From NCBI GenBank assembly GCA_040005635.1, contig JBDTYM010000135.1, positions 1-7,600 of the forward strand: 7,600 nt of DNA. Reading direction: 5' to 3'. The notes under the pieces are model-generated. The model did not search any database. It saw nothing but the letters and a program-made list of their open reading frames with translations, and was not told the DNA's origin. Origin of the DNA: Dokdonella_A sp040005635 (GTDB taxonomy: Bacteria > Pseudomonadota > Gammaproteobacteria > Xanthomonadales > Rhodanobacteraceae). Shown here one piece after another: positions 1 through 6,128 of this stretch; the stretch's first letter is position 1, and each line of letters opens with the position of its first letter. Both the position numbers and the translations under genes were made by a program.

Positions 1-473
1 GCACGCTCGATCTGCTCGATCCGCAACCCGGCGACCGCGTGCTCGATCTGTTCTGCGGACTCGGCAACTTCACGCTGCCGATCGCGCGCCGCGTCGGCAG
101 CGTCGTCGGCGTCGAGGGCGAGGCTGGTCTCGTCGCGCGCTCGCGCGAGAACGCGCTCGGCAATGGTATCGGCAACGCCGAGTTCTTCGCTGCCGATCTC
201 GCTACCGAACAGCGCGCCACGGCATGGGCGACGCGTCACTACGACAAGCTGCTGCTCGATCCACCGCGCTCAGGCGCTGCCGCCGTGCTCGATTACCTGC
301 CGCGCAAGGACACCCAACGCATCGTTTATGTATCGTGTCATCCGGGTTCACTGGCGCGCGATGCCGGCACGCTGGTCGAGCGGCATGGCTTCAAACTGGC
401 AGCGGCCGGCGTGATGGACATGTTCCCGCACACCGCGCACGTCGAGTCGATCGCGTTGTTCGAGCGTGGCTGA
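1..473 (+). CDS. rlmD: 23S rRNA (uracil-1939-C5)-methyltransferase RlmD, 3' part
   Basis: This is the C-terminal half of a class I SAM-dependent RNA methyltransferase of the RlmD (RumA) family, which makes m5U1939 in 23S rRNA in the cytoplasm. The gene runs in from the left edge, in the frame starting at base 3; the N-terminal TRAM domain and iron-sulfur cysteines lie outside the window. The SAM-binding motif I, DLFCGLGNFTLP, is at about 45-80. The DPPR motif is at 258-269. The catalytic-cysteine motif reads VSCHP (Cys codon 336-338), where E. coli RlmD has VSCNP. The C-terminal MDMFPHTAHVESIALFER carries the conserved Glu that acts as the general base. The MDMFPHT ending resembles RlmD more than the paralogues RlmC or TrmA. 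The GTG at 39 inside the SAM motif is not a real start. The gene ends in TGA, 119 bases before the next gene. Confidence 0.95.
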   Translation, partial: TLDLLDPQPGDRVLDLFCGLGNFTLPIARRVGSVVGVEGEAGLVARSRENALGNGIGNAEFFAADLATEQRATAWATRHYDKLLLDPPRSGAAAVLDYLPRKDTQRIVYVSCHPGSLARDAGTLVERHGFKLAAAGVMDMFPHTAHVESIALFERG

Positions 474-592
474 GAGAAGAGCGAGAGCCTTCAACACGAA
501 GCACGCGAAGGGAAAAGACTTGAGTCGCTTTATTCTGGCGCGTTTGCCTACTTCGTGGTCTTCGTGTTTCAAATTTTTATTCCGAGGCAGCA
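474..592. other. rlmD-CYTH intergenic spacer with AT-rich pocket
   Basis: This 119-base spacer separates rlmD from the four-gene plus-strand cluster and is the natural place for that cluster's promoter. It holds an imperfect inverted repeat (493-568) and, just before the next gene, an AT-rich run at 567-582 (TTTCAAATTTTTATTC). It is visibly less GC-rich than its surroundings. I looked for sigma-70 hexamers. The best pair, TTGCCT at 544-549 and TCAAAT at 569-574, matches 4 of 6 at each box with a 19-base gap, which is too weak to annotate as a promoter. A GAGG at 584-587 serves as the ribosome binding site for the next gene. Confidence 0.6.
493..568. repeat. Imperfect inverted repeat (AACACGAAG arms), possible dispersed element
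   Basis: The left arm at 493-510 (AACACGAAGCACGCGAAG) and the reverse complement of the right arm at 551-568 (AACACGAAGACCACGAAG) are identical over the first nine bases and over the last five, giving a long imperfect stem around a loop of about 40 bases. Each arm contains a twice-repeated CGAAG unit. Similar CACGAAG-rich palindromic sequences are, from memory, common intergenic repeats in several proteobacteria. Whether this one is dispersed in its own genome cannot be seen from one copy. It could also act as a partial terminator after rlmD, but no clear T-tract follows it directly. Confidence 0.6.
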
Positions 593-1096
593 GTGGGCAT
601 CGAGATAGAACGCAAATTCCTCGTCATCGGCGAAACCTGGCGCGACCAGGTTTCGCGTAGCGAGGCGATGGTGCAGGGCTATCTGGCCGGCCCGCCCTCC
701 GCACGCTGCTCGGTGCGTGTGCGCGTCGCGGGCGAACAGGCCTTCCTCAACATCAAGTCGGCGACGCCCGGCATTGCGCGCGACGAGTACGAATACGCCA
801 TTCCACTGGCCGACGCGCAGCGCATGCTCGCTACCCTGGCCGGCGATGTCGTCGAGAAGCGCCGTCATTACGTCGAGGTCGATGGACATGTGTTCGAGGT
901 CGACGAGTTCGGCGGCGACAATGCCGGTCTGCTCGTTGCCGAACTCGAGCTCGATCATGTCGATGCGAGCCTTCCGCGGCCGGCCTGGCTCGGGCGTGAA
1001 GTCAGCGCGTTCGTGCGCTACTACAATCTGAACCTTGCGGCGTATCCCTATTCGCGCTGGAGCGAGGCGGAACGCAATGCGGACGACGCATCCTGA
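593..1096 (+). CDS. CYTH-domain protein (triphosphate tunnel metalloenzyme family)
   Basis: This is a 167-residue single-domain CYTH protein, the usual length for stand-alone bacterial members. Relatives hydrolyse inorganic triphosphate or, less often, act as class IV adenylate cyclase or thiamine-triphosphatase, using charged residues lining a beta-barrel tunnel. The signature ExExK is present as EIERK at residues 4-8. Further tunnel strands are recognisable: RVRV (42-45), LNIKS (52-56), EYEYAI (65-70), EKRRHYV (88-94), EVDEF (102-106) and LVAELEL (114-120). The start is the GTG at 593 with GAGG five bases upstream. The next in-frame ATG (668) would remove EIERK, so the GTG is well supported. 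The gene lies 36 bases before nagZ and probably heads a cluster with it. Inorganic triphosphatase is the likeliest activity, but the substrate cannot be read from the sequence. Confidence 0.9.
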   Translation: MGIEIERKFLVIGETWRDQVSRSEAMVQGYLAGPPSARCSVRVRVAGEQAFLNIKSATPGIARDEYEYAIPLADAQRMLATLAGDVVEKRRHYVEVDGHVFEVDEFGGDNAGLLVAELELDHVDASLPRPAWLGREVSAFVRYYNLNLAAYPYSRWSEAERNADDAS

Positions 1097-1132
1097 CGCG
1101 ACAATGGCTCCTGCAGAACACCTACGAACTTC

Positions 1133-2152
1133 ATGCTGATCATTGGCCTACCCGGAAAAACCCTGAGCGACGCCGATCGCGCCTGGCTGGCCGCGCCGCA
1201 GGTCAGCGGCGTGATCCTGTTCTCGCGCAATTTCGACAACCGCGACCAAGTCACGGCACTGATCGACGACATCCGCAACGAGCGCGCGGATCCATTCCTG
1301 CTCTGCGTCGACCAGGAGGGCGGACCGGTGCAGCGTTTTCGCGCCGGTTTCACGCGGCTGCCACCGTTGCTGCGCCTCGGCGAGTTGTTTGCGATCGATC
1401 AGCGCGGCGCGATCGCCCGCGCCGAGGAGCATGCCTGGCTGATGGCGAGCGAGATGCGTTCAATCGGCATCGACCTCAGCTTCGCGCCGGTCACCGACCT
1501 TGCACGCGGCAATCGCGCGATCGGCGAGCGCGCATTCTCGGCAGACCCGCAAGTTGTCTCGGAGCTGGTGCAGGCGTATCTGCGCGGCATGCGCCTGGCC
1601 GGCATGGCGGCGACGATCAAGCATTTCCCGGGACATGGCTCGGTCGCCGAAGACACCCACTTCGATGCCGCGATCGATCCGCGTTCGCTCGACGAACTGC
1701 GCGCCACCGATCTGCTGCCCTTTGCCGACGGCGTCGCTGCCGGTGCCGAGGCGGTCATGATGGCGCATGTCACCTATCCGTCAGTCGATCCGCGTGCCGC
1801 CGGCTATTCGAGGATCTGGATCCAGGATTTCCTGCGTGGAGAACTCGGTTTTCGCGGCGTCGTCATCGGCGACGACATCGGCATGGCGGCGGCGGAATCG
1901 ATCGGCGGCATCGGGGCGCGTATCCAGGCGCATCTGCTCGCCGGCTGCGACCTGCTGCTCGCCTGCAATCCGAGCATCGTCGCCGAGGCAATCGCCGCCA
2001 GCGTGCATGCCCCGCCGTGCGAACCGGCACAACTCGTGTCGCTGCAGGGCGCGGTTGCGCAGACTTGGGACGCGTTGACGACGAATCCGCAACGCGACGA
2101 ATTCATCGCGCGCGTAACGGCACTGGACACTTCGATGAATCAGCAGGCTTGA
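1133..2152 (+). CDS. nagZ: Beta-N-acetylhexosaminidase NagZ (GH3)
   Basis: This is a cytoplasmic glycoside hydrolase of family 3 that removes N-acetylglucosamine from GlcNAc-1,6-anhydroMurNAc-peptides during peptidoglycan recycling. In bacteria with an inducible AmpC, its products signal beta-lactamase induction. The 339 residues match the usual length. Landmarks in order are VDQEGGPVQRFR (59-70), NRAIGERAFS (127-136), KHFPGHG (163-169), the DTH at 174-176 supplying the Asp-His acid/base dyad (Salmonella and E. coli have DSH), MAHVTYPSVD (210-219), and GDDIGM (246-251), whose first Asp fits the catalytic nucleophile. Most NagZ have SDD where this one has GDD. There is no signal peptide, as expected. 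The ATG at 1133 has no clear Shine-Dalgarno sequence and no earlier in-frame start exists; its first codons overlap a short out-of-frame reading frame. hpt follows after 2 bases. Confidence 0.97.
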   Translation: MLIIGLPGKTLSDADRAWLAAPQVSGVILFSRNFDNRDQVTALIDDIRNERADPFLLCVDQEGGPVQRFRAGFTRLPPLLRLGELFAIDQRGAIARAEEHAWLMASEMRSIGIDLSFAPVTDLARGNRAIGERAFSADPQVVSELVQAYLRGMRLAGMAATIKHFPGHGSVAEDTHFDAAIDPRSLDELRATDLLPFADGVAAGAEAVMMAHVTYPSVDPRAAGYSRIWIQDFLRGELGFRGVVIGDDIGMAAAESIGGIGARIQAHLLAGCDLLLACNPSIVAEAIAASVHAPPCEPAQLVSLQGAVAQTWDALTTNPQRDEFIARVTALDTSMNQQA

Positions 2153-2154
2153 CG

Positions 2155-2700
2155 ATGACGACACCGAAACTCTCTTCCGCACTGGCCAGCGCCGAGCGCG
2201 TGCATGATCAGGCCACGCTCGGCGCCGCGACTACGCGTATCGGTGCCGAGATCGACGCGCATCTCGACGGTCATCCGGCGATCTTCCTGACCGTCATGCA
2301 GGGCGCGCTGATTTTCGCCGGGCAGCTGGCGCCGGCCATCGCGACGCCGTTGACGTTCGACTACGTGCATGCAACACGCTATCGCGGGGCCACGCGCGGC
2401 GGCGAACTGACCTGGATCAAGCGGCCATCGATCGAATTCGCCGGCGCGACCGTCCTGCTCGTCGACGATATCCTGGACGAAGGCCATACCTTGAAGGCGA
2501 TCCGCGATTTCTGCCTGGAGCAGGGCGCCGCGCGGGTACTTCTGGTTGTGCTGTGCGAAAAGCGCCATGGCCGTTGCGTCGAAGGACTGCGCGCCGATTT
2601 CGTCGGCGTCGAAGTACCGGATCGCTACGTATTCGGTTATGGCATGGATTATCACGAACAAGGCCGCAACCTGCCGGCCATCTACGCGGTGGACGCATGA
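2155..2700 (+). CDS. hpt: Hypoxanthine-guanine phosphoribosyltransferase
   Basis: This is a cytoplasmic purine-salvage enzyme of 181 residues that joins hypoxanthine (and probably guanine) to PRPP, giving IMP or GMP. The PRPP-binding loop of type I phosphoribosyltransferases is clear: VLLVDDILDEGHTLKA at 100-115. Other family landmarks are FLTVMQGALIFAGQL (44-58), LTWIK (85-89), the EKRHGR lysine region (135-140), and VPDRYVFGYGMDY followed by RNLPAIY (154-177). The frame stays open upstream into nagZ, but the family's N-terminus fits the ATG at 2155, two bases after the nagZ stop. An AGG at 2145-2147 inside nagZ is in position to act as ribosome binding site. Its stop codon overlaps the start of the next gene. 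Its substrate hypoxanthine is the product of that gene's enzyme. Confidence 0.95.
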   Translation: MTTPKLSSALASAERVHDQATLGAATTRIGAEIDAHLDGHPAIFLTVMQGALIFAGQLAPAIATPLTFDYVHATRYRGATRGGELTWIKRPSIEFAGATVLLVDDILDEGHTLKAIRDFCLEQGAARVLLVVLCEKRHGRCVEGLRADFVGVEVPDRYVFGYGMDYHEQGRNLPAIYAVDA

Positions 2701-3446
2701 GCGAAGCAATCGATCTGGCGGTTATCGGCGGTACCGGCCTGTACAAATTCCCCGGCCTCGAAGCGGCCGAACGCTACGCGGTCGACACACCGTATGGACA
2801 TCCGTCCGATGCCGTCGTCATCGGCCAGGTCGGCACGCATCGTGTCGCCTTCCTCGCGCGGCATGGCGAGTCGCATACGATTCCGCCGCATCGCGTGAAC
2901 TATCGGGCGAACCTGTGGGCCTTGCATCATCTGGGCGCGCGTCGCGTGATCGGCGTCAACGCGGTCGGCGGTATCCGCGGCGACATGGGACCGCGCGTGC
3001 TGGCCGCGCCGGACCAGATCATCGACTACACGCACGATCGCCTGACCAGTTTCTGCGATGTTGCCGGCGCCGAGGTCAAGCACATCGATTTCAGCGAACC
3101 CTATTCGGCCAGCCTGCGCCATCAGTTGCTCGCCGCGGCTGCCAACGCAGGCGTGGCGGTCGTCAACGGCGGCTGCTACGGCGCGACCCAGGGACCACGC
3201 CTGGAGACGCGCGCCGAAATTGCGCGCCTGCGCCGCGACGGCTGCGATCTGGTCGGCATGACCGGCATGCCGGAAGCGGCGCTTGCGCGCGAGCTGGAAC
3301 TCGAATACGCCTGCCTGGCAATCGTCGCCAACTGGGCGGCCGGCTGTGGCGACGAGGCCGAAATAAGCCTGCCCGAGATCTTCGCGAACCTGCAGGCGGC
3401 CACCGCCCAGGTGCCTCCGATCATCGGCGCCGTGCTTGCCGGCTGA
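2697..3446 (+). CDS. S-methyl-5'-thioinosine phosphorylase (MTIP)
   Basis: This is a 249-residue cytoplasmic nucleoside phosphorylase of the MtnP/PNP family. Family landmarks are GGTG for phosphate (11-14), RHG (55-57) with HTIPPHRVNYRAN (60-72), NAVGGIRGDMGP (88-99), TQGPRLETRAEI (164-175), GMTGMPEA (187-194) and ANWAAG (211-216). MTA phosphorylases carry an Asp near the last motif to recognise adenine, while 6-oxopurine phosphorylases have Asn. The Asn at 212, and close likeness to Pseudomonas aeruginosa PA3004, point to methylthioinosine cleavage into hypoxanthine and 5-methylthioribose 1-phosphate. PA3004 likewise sits next to nagZ. The ATG at 2697 overlaps the hpt stop (ATGA), so the pair is translationally coupled. 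Plain MTA phosphorylase (mtnP) is the alternative name a database might use; the Asn makes it less likely. A methylthioadenosine deaminase would be needed elsewhere in the genome. Confidence 0.9.
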   Translation: MSEAIDLAVIGGTGLYKFPGLEAAERYAVDTPYGHPSDAVVIGQVGTHRVAFLARHGESHTIPPHRVNYRANLWALHHLGARRVIGVNAVGGIRGDMGPRVLAAPDQIIDYTHDRLTSFCDVAGAEVKHIDFSEPYSASLRHQLLAAAANAGVAVVNGGCYGATQGPRLETRAEIARLRRDGCDLVGMTGMPEAALARELELEYACLAIVANWAAGCGDEAEISLPEIFANLQAATAQVPPIIGAVLAG

Positions 3447-3473
3447 GACCATGCTGCATCGATGAACGCGCAT

Positions 3474-3497
3474 CAGTGCGCCGCTTCCTGCGCACTG
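3474..3497. terminator. Hairpin 28 bases after the phosphorylase stop
   Basis: CAGTGCGC (3474-3481) pairs perfectly with GCGCACTG (3490-3497) around an 8-base loop. The position, just behind the last gene of the plus-strand cluster, suits a terminator or an RNA 3'-end stabiliser. The downstream bases (CGACTCGATTTG) are not a proper T-tract, so intrinsic termination is only possible. Confidence 0.4.
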
Positions 3498-3566
3498 CGA
3501 CTCGATTTGCCCGGTTGAGCAACTGTTGTTCGCCGGTCAAGTAGATCGATGGGCCGTATCCGTGCA

Positions 3567-3592
3567 GCCCCGCCCAGACGGGGCCTTCATTT
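3567..3592. terminator. GC-rich hairpin in convergent spacer, possible bidirectional terminator
   Basis: GCCCCG (3567-3572) pairs with CGGGGC (3579-3584) around a CCCAGA loop. On the plus strand it is followed by CTTCATTT, a weak T-rich tail. On the minus strand no T-run follows. It is best read as a weak plus-strand terminator that may also slow transcription coming from the ABC exporter gene. Confidence 0.45.
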
Positions 3593-3627
3593 GCGTGCAA
3601 TCGAGTCTGCTGCGGCGCCGAGGCGTT

Positions 3628-3645
3628 CGCTGAAGCAGCGCCTAC
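3628..3645 (-). repeat. Short palindrome overlapping the ABC exporter stop codon
   Basis: Read on the minus strand this is GTAGGCGCTGCTTCAGCG, with CGCTG pairing to CAGCG around CTT. It resembles the GTAGGAGCGGCTTCAGC core of an intergenic repeat that I recall as abundant in Xanthomonadales genomes. The TAG stop of the ABC exporter lies inside it. It may be a decayed repeat copy, a small 3' hairpin, or chance. Confidence 0.35.
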
Positions 3646-5405
3646 GCGGCGAACTGCAGGCGCGCAAGTTCGGCATACAGACCGCCTTCGCGAACGAGTT
3701 CGGCATGCGTACCTTGCGCGACGATGCGGCCGCCATCCATGACCACGATGCGATCCGCGCGCTGCACCGTCGCCAAGCGATGCGCGATCACCAGCGTCGT
3801 GCGTCCGTGCATCAAACGCTCCAGCGCGTGCTGCACCAGATGCTCGGACTGCGCATCGAGACTCGACGTCGCCTCGTCGAGGAGCAGGATCGGCGCGTCG
3901 CGCAGCAAGGCGCGTGCGATCGCAACACGCTGCTGCTGGCCGCCGGACAGGCGCACGCCGCGTTCGCCGAGGTAGGTCTGGTAATTCTCCGGCAATGCAT
4001 CGAGGAATTCGTGCGCTTCGGCCGCGCGTGCCGCCTCGATCACTTGCGCTGAGTTTGCACCGGTGCGGCCGAAACCGATGTTGTCGGCCGCGCTGGCGCC
4101 GAACAGTACGGGATCCTGCGGCACCAGCGCGAAGGCGCCGCGCAGTTCCGGCAGAGCGAGTGCGCGCAGGTCGACGCCGTCCAGCGTAACGCGCCCGGAC
4201 AGCGGATCGTGGAAGCGCAGCAATAACTGGAAAACCGTACTTTTGCCGGCACCGGACGGGCCGACCAGGGCGACGGTCTGGCCCGGCTCGATGCTGAGCG
4301 AGAAGTCGTGCAGCGCCGCGCGGTCCGGCCGCGACGGATAGCGAAACTCGACGTTCTCGAAACGGATCGCGCCGCGTACCGGTTGCGCCAGTGTCTGCGC
4401 GCTGGCGGGCGACTGGATCTGTGCGCGCGTGTCGAGCAGTTCGCCGATGCGCCCGAGCGCGCCGGCTGCGCGCAGCACTTCGCCCCAGACTTCGGTCAAC
4501 GCGCCGACTGAACCGGCGGCGAGCACCGCATACAGCACGAACTGACTCAGCACGCCGGCGGCCATGGTCCCGGCAATCACCGCCTGTGCGCCGGCCCACA
4601 GCACCAGCGTGATCGCGCCGAAGGTCAGCAGGATCACCAGCGCGGTCAAGGTACCGGTCGTCGCAATACGCTTCTTCGCGGTCGCGAAGGCGCGTCCGAC
4701 GGCGCCTGCGTAGCGCGCGGACTCGTCCGGCTCGCGCGTGTACGCCTGTACCGTGTGCACGGCATTCAGCGCCTCGCTGGCGGTGGCTGAGGCATCCGCG
4801 ATGCGATCCTGGCTCTCGCGCGAAAGCTTCGCCACGCGACGGCCGAAAATCACGATGGGCAGAATCACGGCCGGAATCACCAGCGCCGTGAAACCGGCCA
4901 GACGCGGACTGGTGACGATCATCGAAGCCGACGCGCCGATCAACATGACGACGCTGCGCAAAGCAACCGACAATGTCGAGCCGACCACGGTCTGCACCAG
5001 TTCCGTGTCGGCAGCGAGGCGCGACACCAGTTCACCGGTGCGCGTGCGCTCGTAGAACGCCTGGTCCAGCGTCAGCAGGTGATCGTAGAGACGCCGGCGC
5101 AGGTCCGCGGCGACGCGTTCGCCGAGCAGGGCGACGCAGAAATAACGTCCGGCAGTCGCGATTGCGAGCAGTGCGGCGACCGCGAACAAACCGAGAAAGC
5201 TCGCATTGATCGCCGCCGCGTTGGCCTGCGTGAAGCCATGGTCGATCATCACGCGCACGGCTTGCGGCAGGGTCAGCGTCGCCGCCGACGACAGCGCCAG
5301 AAAGCCGAGCCAGCTGGCGATGAGGCCGCGATACGGGCGCAGGTAGGGCAGCAGGCGGGTGAGCGAACGCAGGCGACGCGGAGATTCGGCAGGCTTGTCG
5401 GTCAT
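3642..5405 (-). CDS. MsbA-related ABC exporter, fused permease and ATPase
   Basis: This 587-residue half-transporter would work as a homodimer in the inner membrane. The N-terminal half has six predicted membrane segments at roughly 27-49, 70-89, 145-164, 172-188, 252-272 and 285-308. The ATPase domain follows with every key motif: the aromatic Tyr of FRYPSRPD (356), Walker A GPSGAGKST (382-390), Q-loop VPQD (Gln 430), signature LSGGQ (486-490), Walker B ILLLDE (506-511) and the switch His in IAHRLAT (542). It resembles the MsbA-related exporters of unknown substrate; lipid or drug export is a guess. I chose the ATG at 5405. A TTG at 5432 would add nine residues (MGNHSRLAP); neither has a convincing ribosome binding site. 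It lies 51 bases downstream of yigZ on the same strand and may share its transcript. Confidence 0.94.
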   Translation of the reverse strand: MTDKPAESPRRLRSLTRLLPYLRPYRGLIASWLGFLALSSAATLTLPQAVRVMIDHGFTQANAAAINASFLGLFAVAALLAIATAGRYFCVALLGERVAADLRRRLYDHLLTLDQAFYERTRTGELVSRLAADTELVQTVVGSTLSVALRSVVMLIGASASMIVTSPRLAGFTALVIPAVILPIVIFGRRVAKLSRESQDRIADASATASEALNAVHTVQAYTREPDESARYAGAVGRAFATAKKRIATTGTLTALVILLTFGAITLVLWAGAQAVIAGTMAAGVLSQFVLYAVLAAGSVGALTEVWGEVLRAAGALGRIGELLDTRAQIQSPASAQTLAQPVRGAIRFENVEFRYPSRPDRAALHDFSLSIEPGQTVALVGPSGAGKSTVFQLLLRFHDPLSGRVTLDGVDLRALALPELRGAFALVPQDPVLFGASAADNIGFGRTGANSAQVIEAARAAEAHEFLDALPENYQTYLGERGVRLSGGQQQRVAIARALLRDAPILLLDEATSSLDAQSEHLVQHALERLMHGRTTLVIAHRLATVQRADRIVVMDGGRIVAQGTHAELVREGGLYAELARLQFAA

Positions 5406-5456
5406 CGGCGCGAGGCGGCTGTGGTTACCCAACAGGTGCGGGCAGGTGCGCCGCGT

Positions 5457-6050
5457 TCAAGACGGCATTTCGATGCGCGCGCGGCCGCGCGTGAGGTCGC
5501 GCAGGAATGTCGTCAGTGCGGCGACGTGCTCGTCCGCCACATCGAGATCGAATTCAACGCCGTCCGCGTCGGCCCGTTCGATCTGCTTGATGGCATCGAA
5601 GTCGTGCAGCCGCGCATGCAACGCCGCCGCTGCCGCGAAGTCGCAGCGTACGCGGATGCGCCGACGCTCGACCAGGGCGCGTTTCGGCGCCAGCCGCAGG
5701 CATTCGGCAGCGCAGCCGCCGTAGGCGCGCACGAGGCCGCCGACGCCAAGTTTGACGCCGCCGAACCAGCGCGTGACGACGACGACAACACGATCCAGCC
5801 GCTGTCCTTCGATCGCAGCAAGGATCGGTCGGCCCGCGCTGCCAGCGGGCTCGCCGTCGTCGTTGAAGCGATAGTTCGTGCCGATCTTGTAGGCCCAGCA
5901 ATGGTGCGTCGCCTCACGTGTGCTGACACGCGCGACGAAGGCGAGCGCGACATCCGCATCGTCTACGCTGCCGGCCTGCGCAAGAAAGCGGCTCTTCTTG
6001 ATGTCCTGCTGCAGACGGGCATCGCCGGCAAGTGTCAGCGCCGAAGTCAT
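5457..6050 (-). CDS. yigZ: YigZ/IMPACT-family protein
   Basis: This 197-residue protein is close to the roughly 204 of E. coli YigZ. The N-terminal IMPACT (UPF0029) domain is clear: KKSRFLAQA (18-26), THHCWAYKIG (48-57), NDDGEPAGSAGRPIL (63-77) and VVTRWFGGVKLGVGGLVRAYG (91-111). The C-terminal part (about 130-195) fits the DUF1949 ferredoxin-like domain of the family. The biochemical role of bacterial YigZ is not firmly settled; eukaryotic IMPACT regulates the Gcn2 translation-control kinase, and a nucleic-acid-related role has been suggested for the bacterial proteins. The protein looks cytoplasmic. The ATG at 6050 fits the family N-terminus but has no evident Shine-Dalgarno sequence. It lies 78 bases after the anti-sigma stop and 51 bases before the ABC exporter. 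Confidence 0.95.
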   Translation of the reverse strand: MTSALTLAGDARLQQDIKKSRFLAQAGSVDDADVALAFVARVSTREATHHCWAYKIGTNYRFNDDGEPAGSAGRPILAAIEGQRLDRVVVVVTRWFGGVKLGVGGLVRAYGGCAAECLRLAPKRALVERRRIRVRCDFAAAAALHARLHDFDAIKQIERADADGVEFDLDVADEHVAALTTFLRDLTRGRARIEMPS

Positions 6051-6079
6051 CGTGCCGACATCATTGCCACGCTGTCAGA

Positions 6080-6109
6080 GATTGGACGAAGCGGCAGCGA
6101 GCCGCAATC
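6080..6109 (-). other. Palindromic sequence in the anti-sigma / yigZ spacer
   Basis: GCGGC (6091-6095) pairs with GCCGC (6101-6105) around AGCGA, and an alternative outer pairing joins GATTG (6080-6084) to CAATC (6105-6109). It sits in the 78-base gap before yigZ. It could be a weak terminator or attenuator that uncouples yigZ from the sigma pair. No T-tract follows on the minus strand, and a short GC stem could be chance. Confidence 0.25.
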
Positions 6110-6128
6110 GCGCATGGGCGCTTTCAAC

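Larger units (their letters stand above)
3447..3641. other. Convergent intergenic spacer (phosphorylase / ABC exporter)
   Basis: This 195-base stretch lies between two genes whose 3' ends face each other. I see no credible coding frame here. It contains three separate perfect-stem hairpins, listed individually, consistent with transcription ending from both sides. None is followed by a strong run of T on either strand, so none is a textbook intrinsic terminator. Confidence 0.6.

Noticed and set aside
348..572. Minus-strand 74-codon frame starting MKHEDHEV
   Set aside because: It is produced by the CACGAAG inverted repeat plus the antisense of rlmD. Such repeats often give spurious small frames.
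544..574. Possible sigma-70 promoter TTGCCT-N19-TCAAAT
   Set aside because: It has four of six matches at each box and a long spacer; chance matches of this quality are common in this AT-rich pocket.
2017..2154. Upstream extension of hpt into nagZ by 46 codons
   Set aside because: The family's N-terminus fits the ATG at 2155; the extra stretch is nagZ read in another frame.
2546..3544. Plus-strand open frame of 332 codons across hpt and the phosphorylase
   Set aside because: Its translation is Arg-rich and motif-free, while both overlapping genes are well supported in other frames.
3421..4599. Minus-strand open frame of 392 codons in a second frame of the ABC exporter region
   Set aside because: It is extremely Arg-rich, and the correct frame carries all ABC motifs through the same bases.
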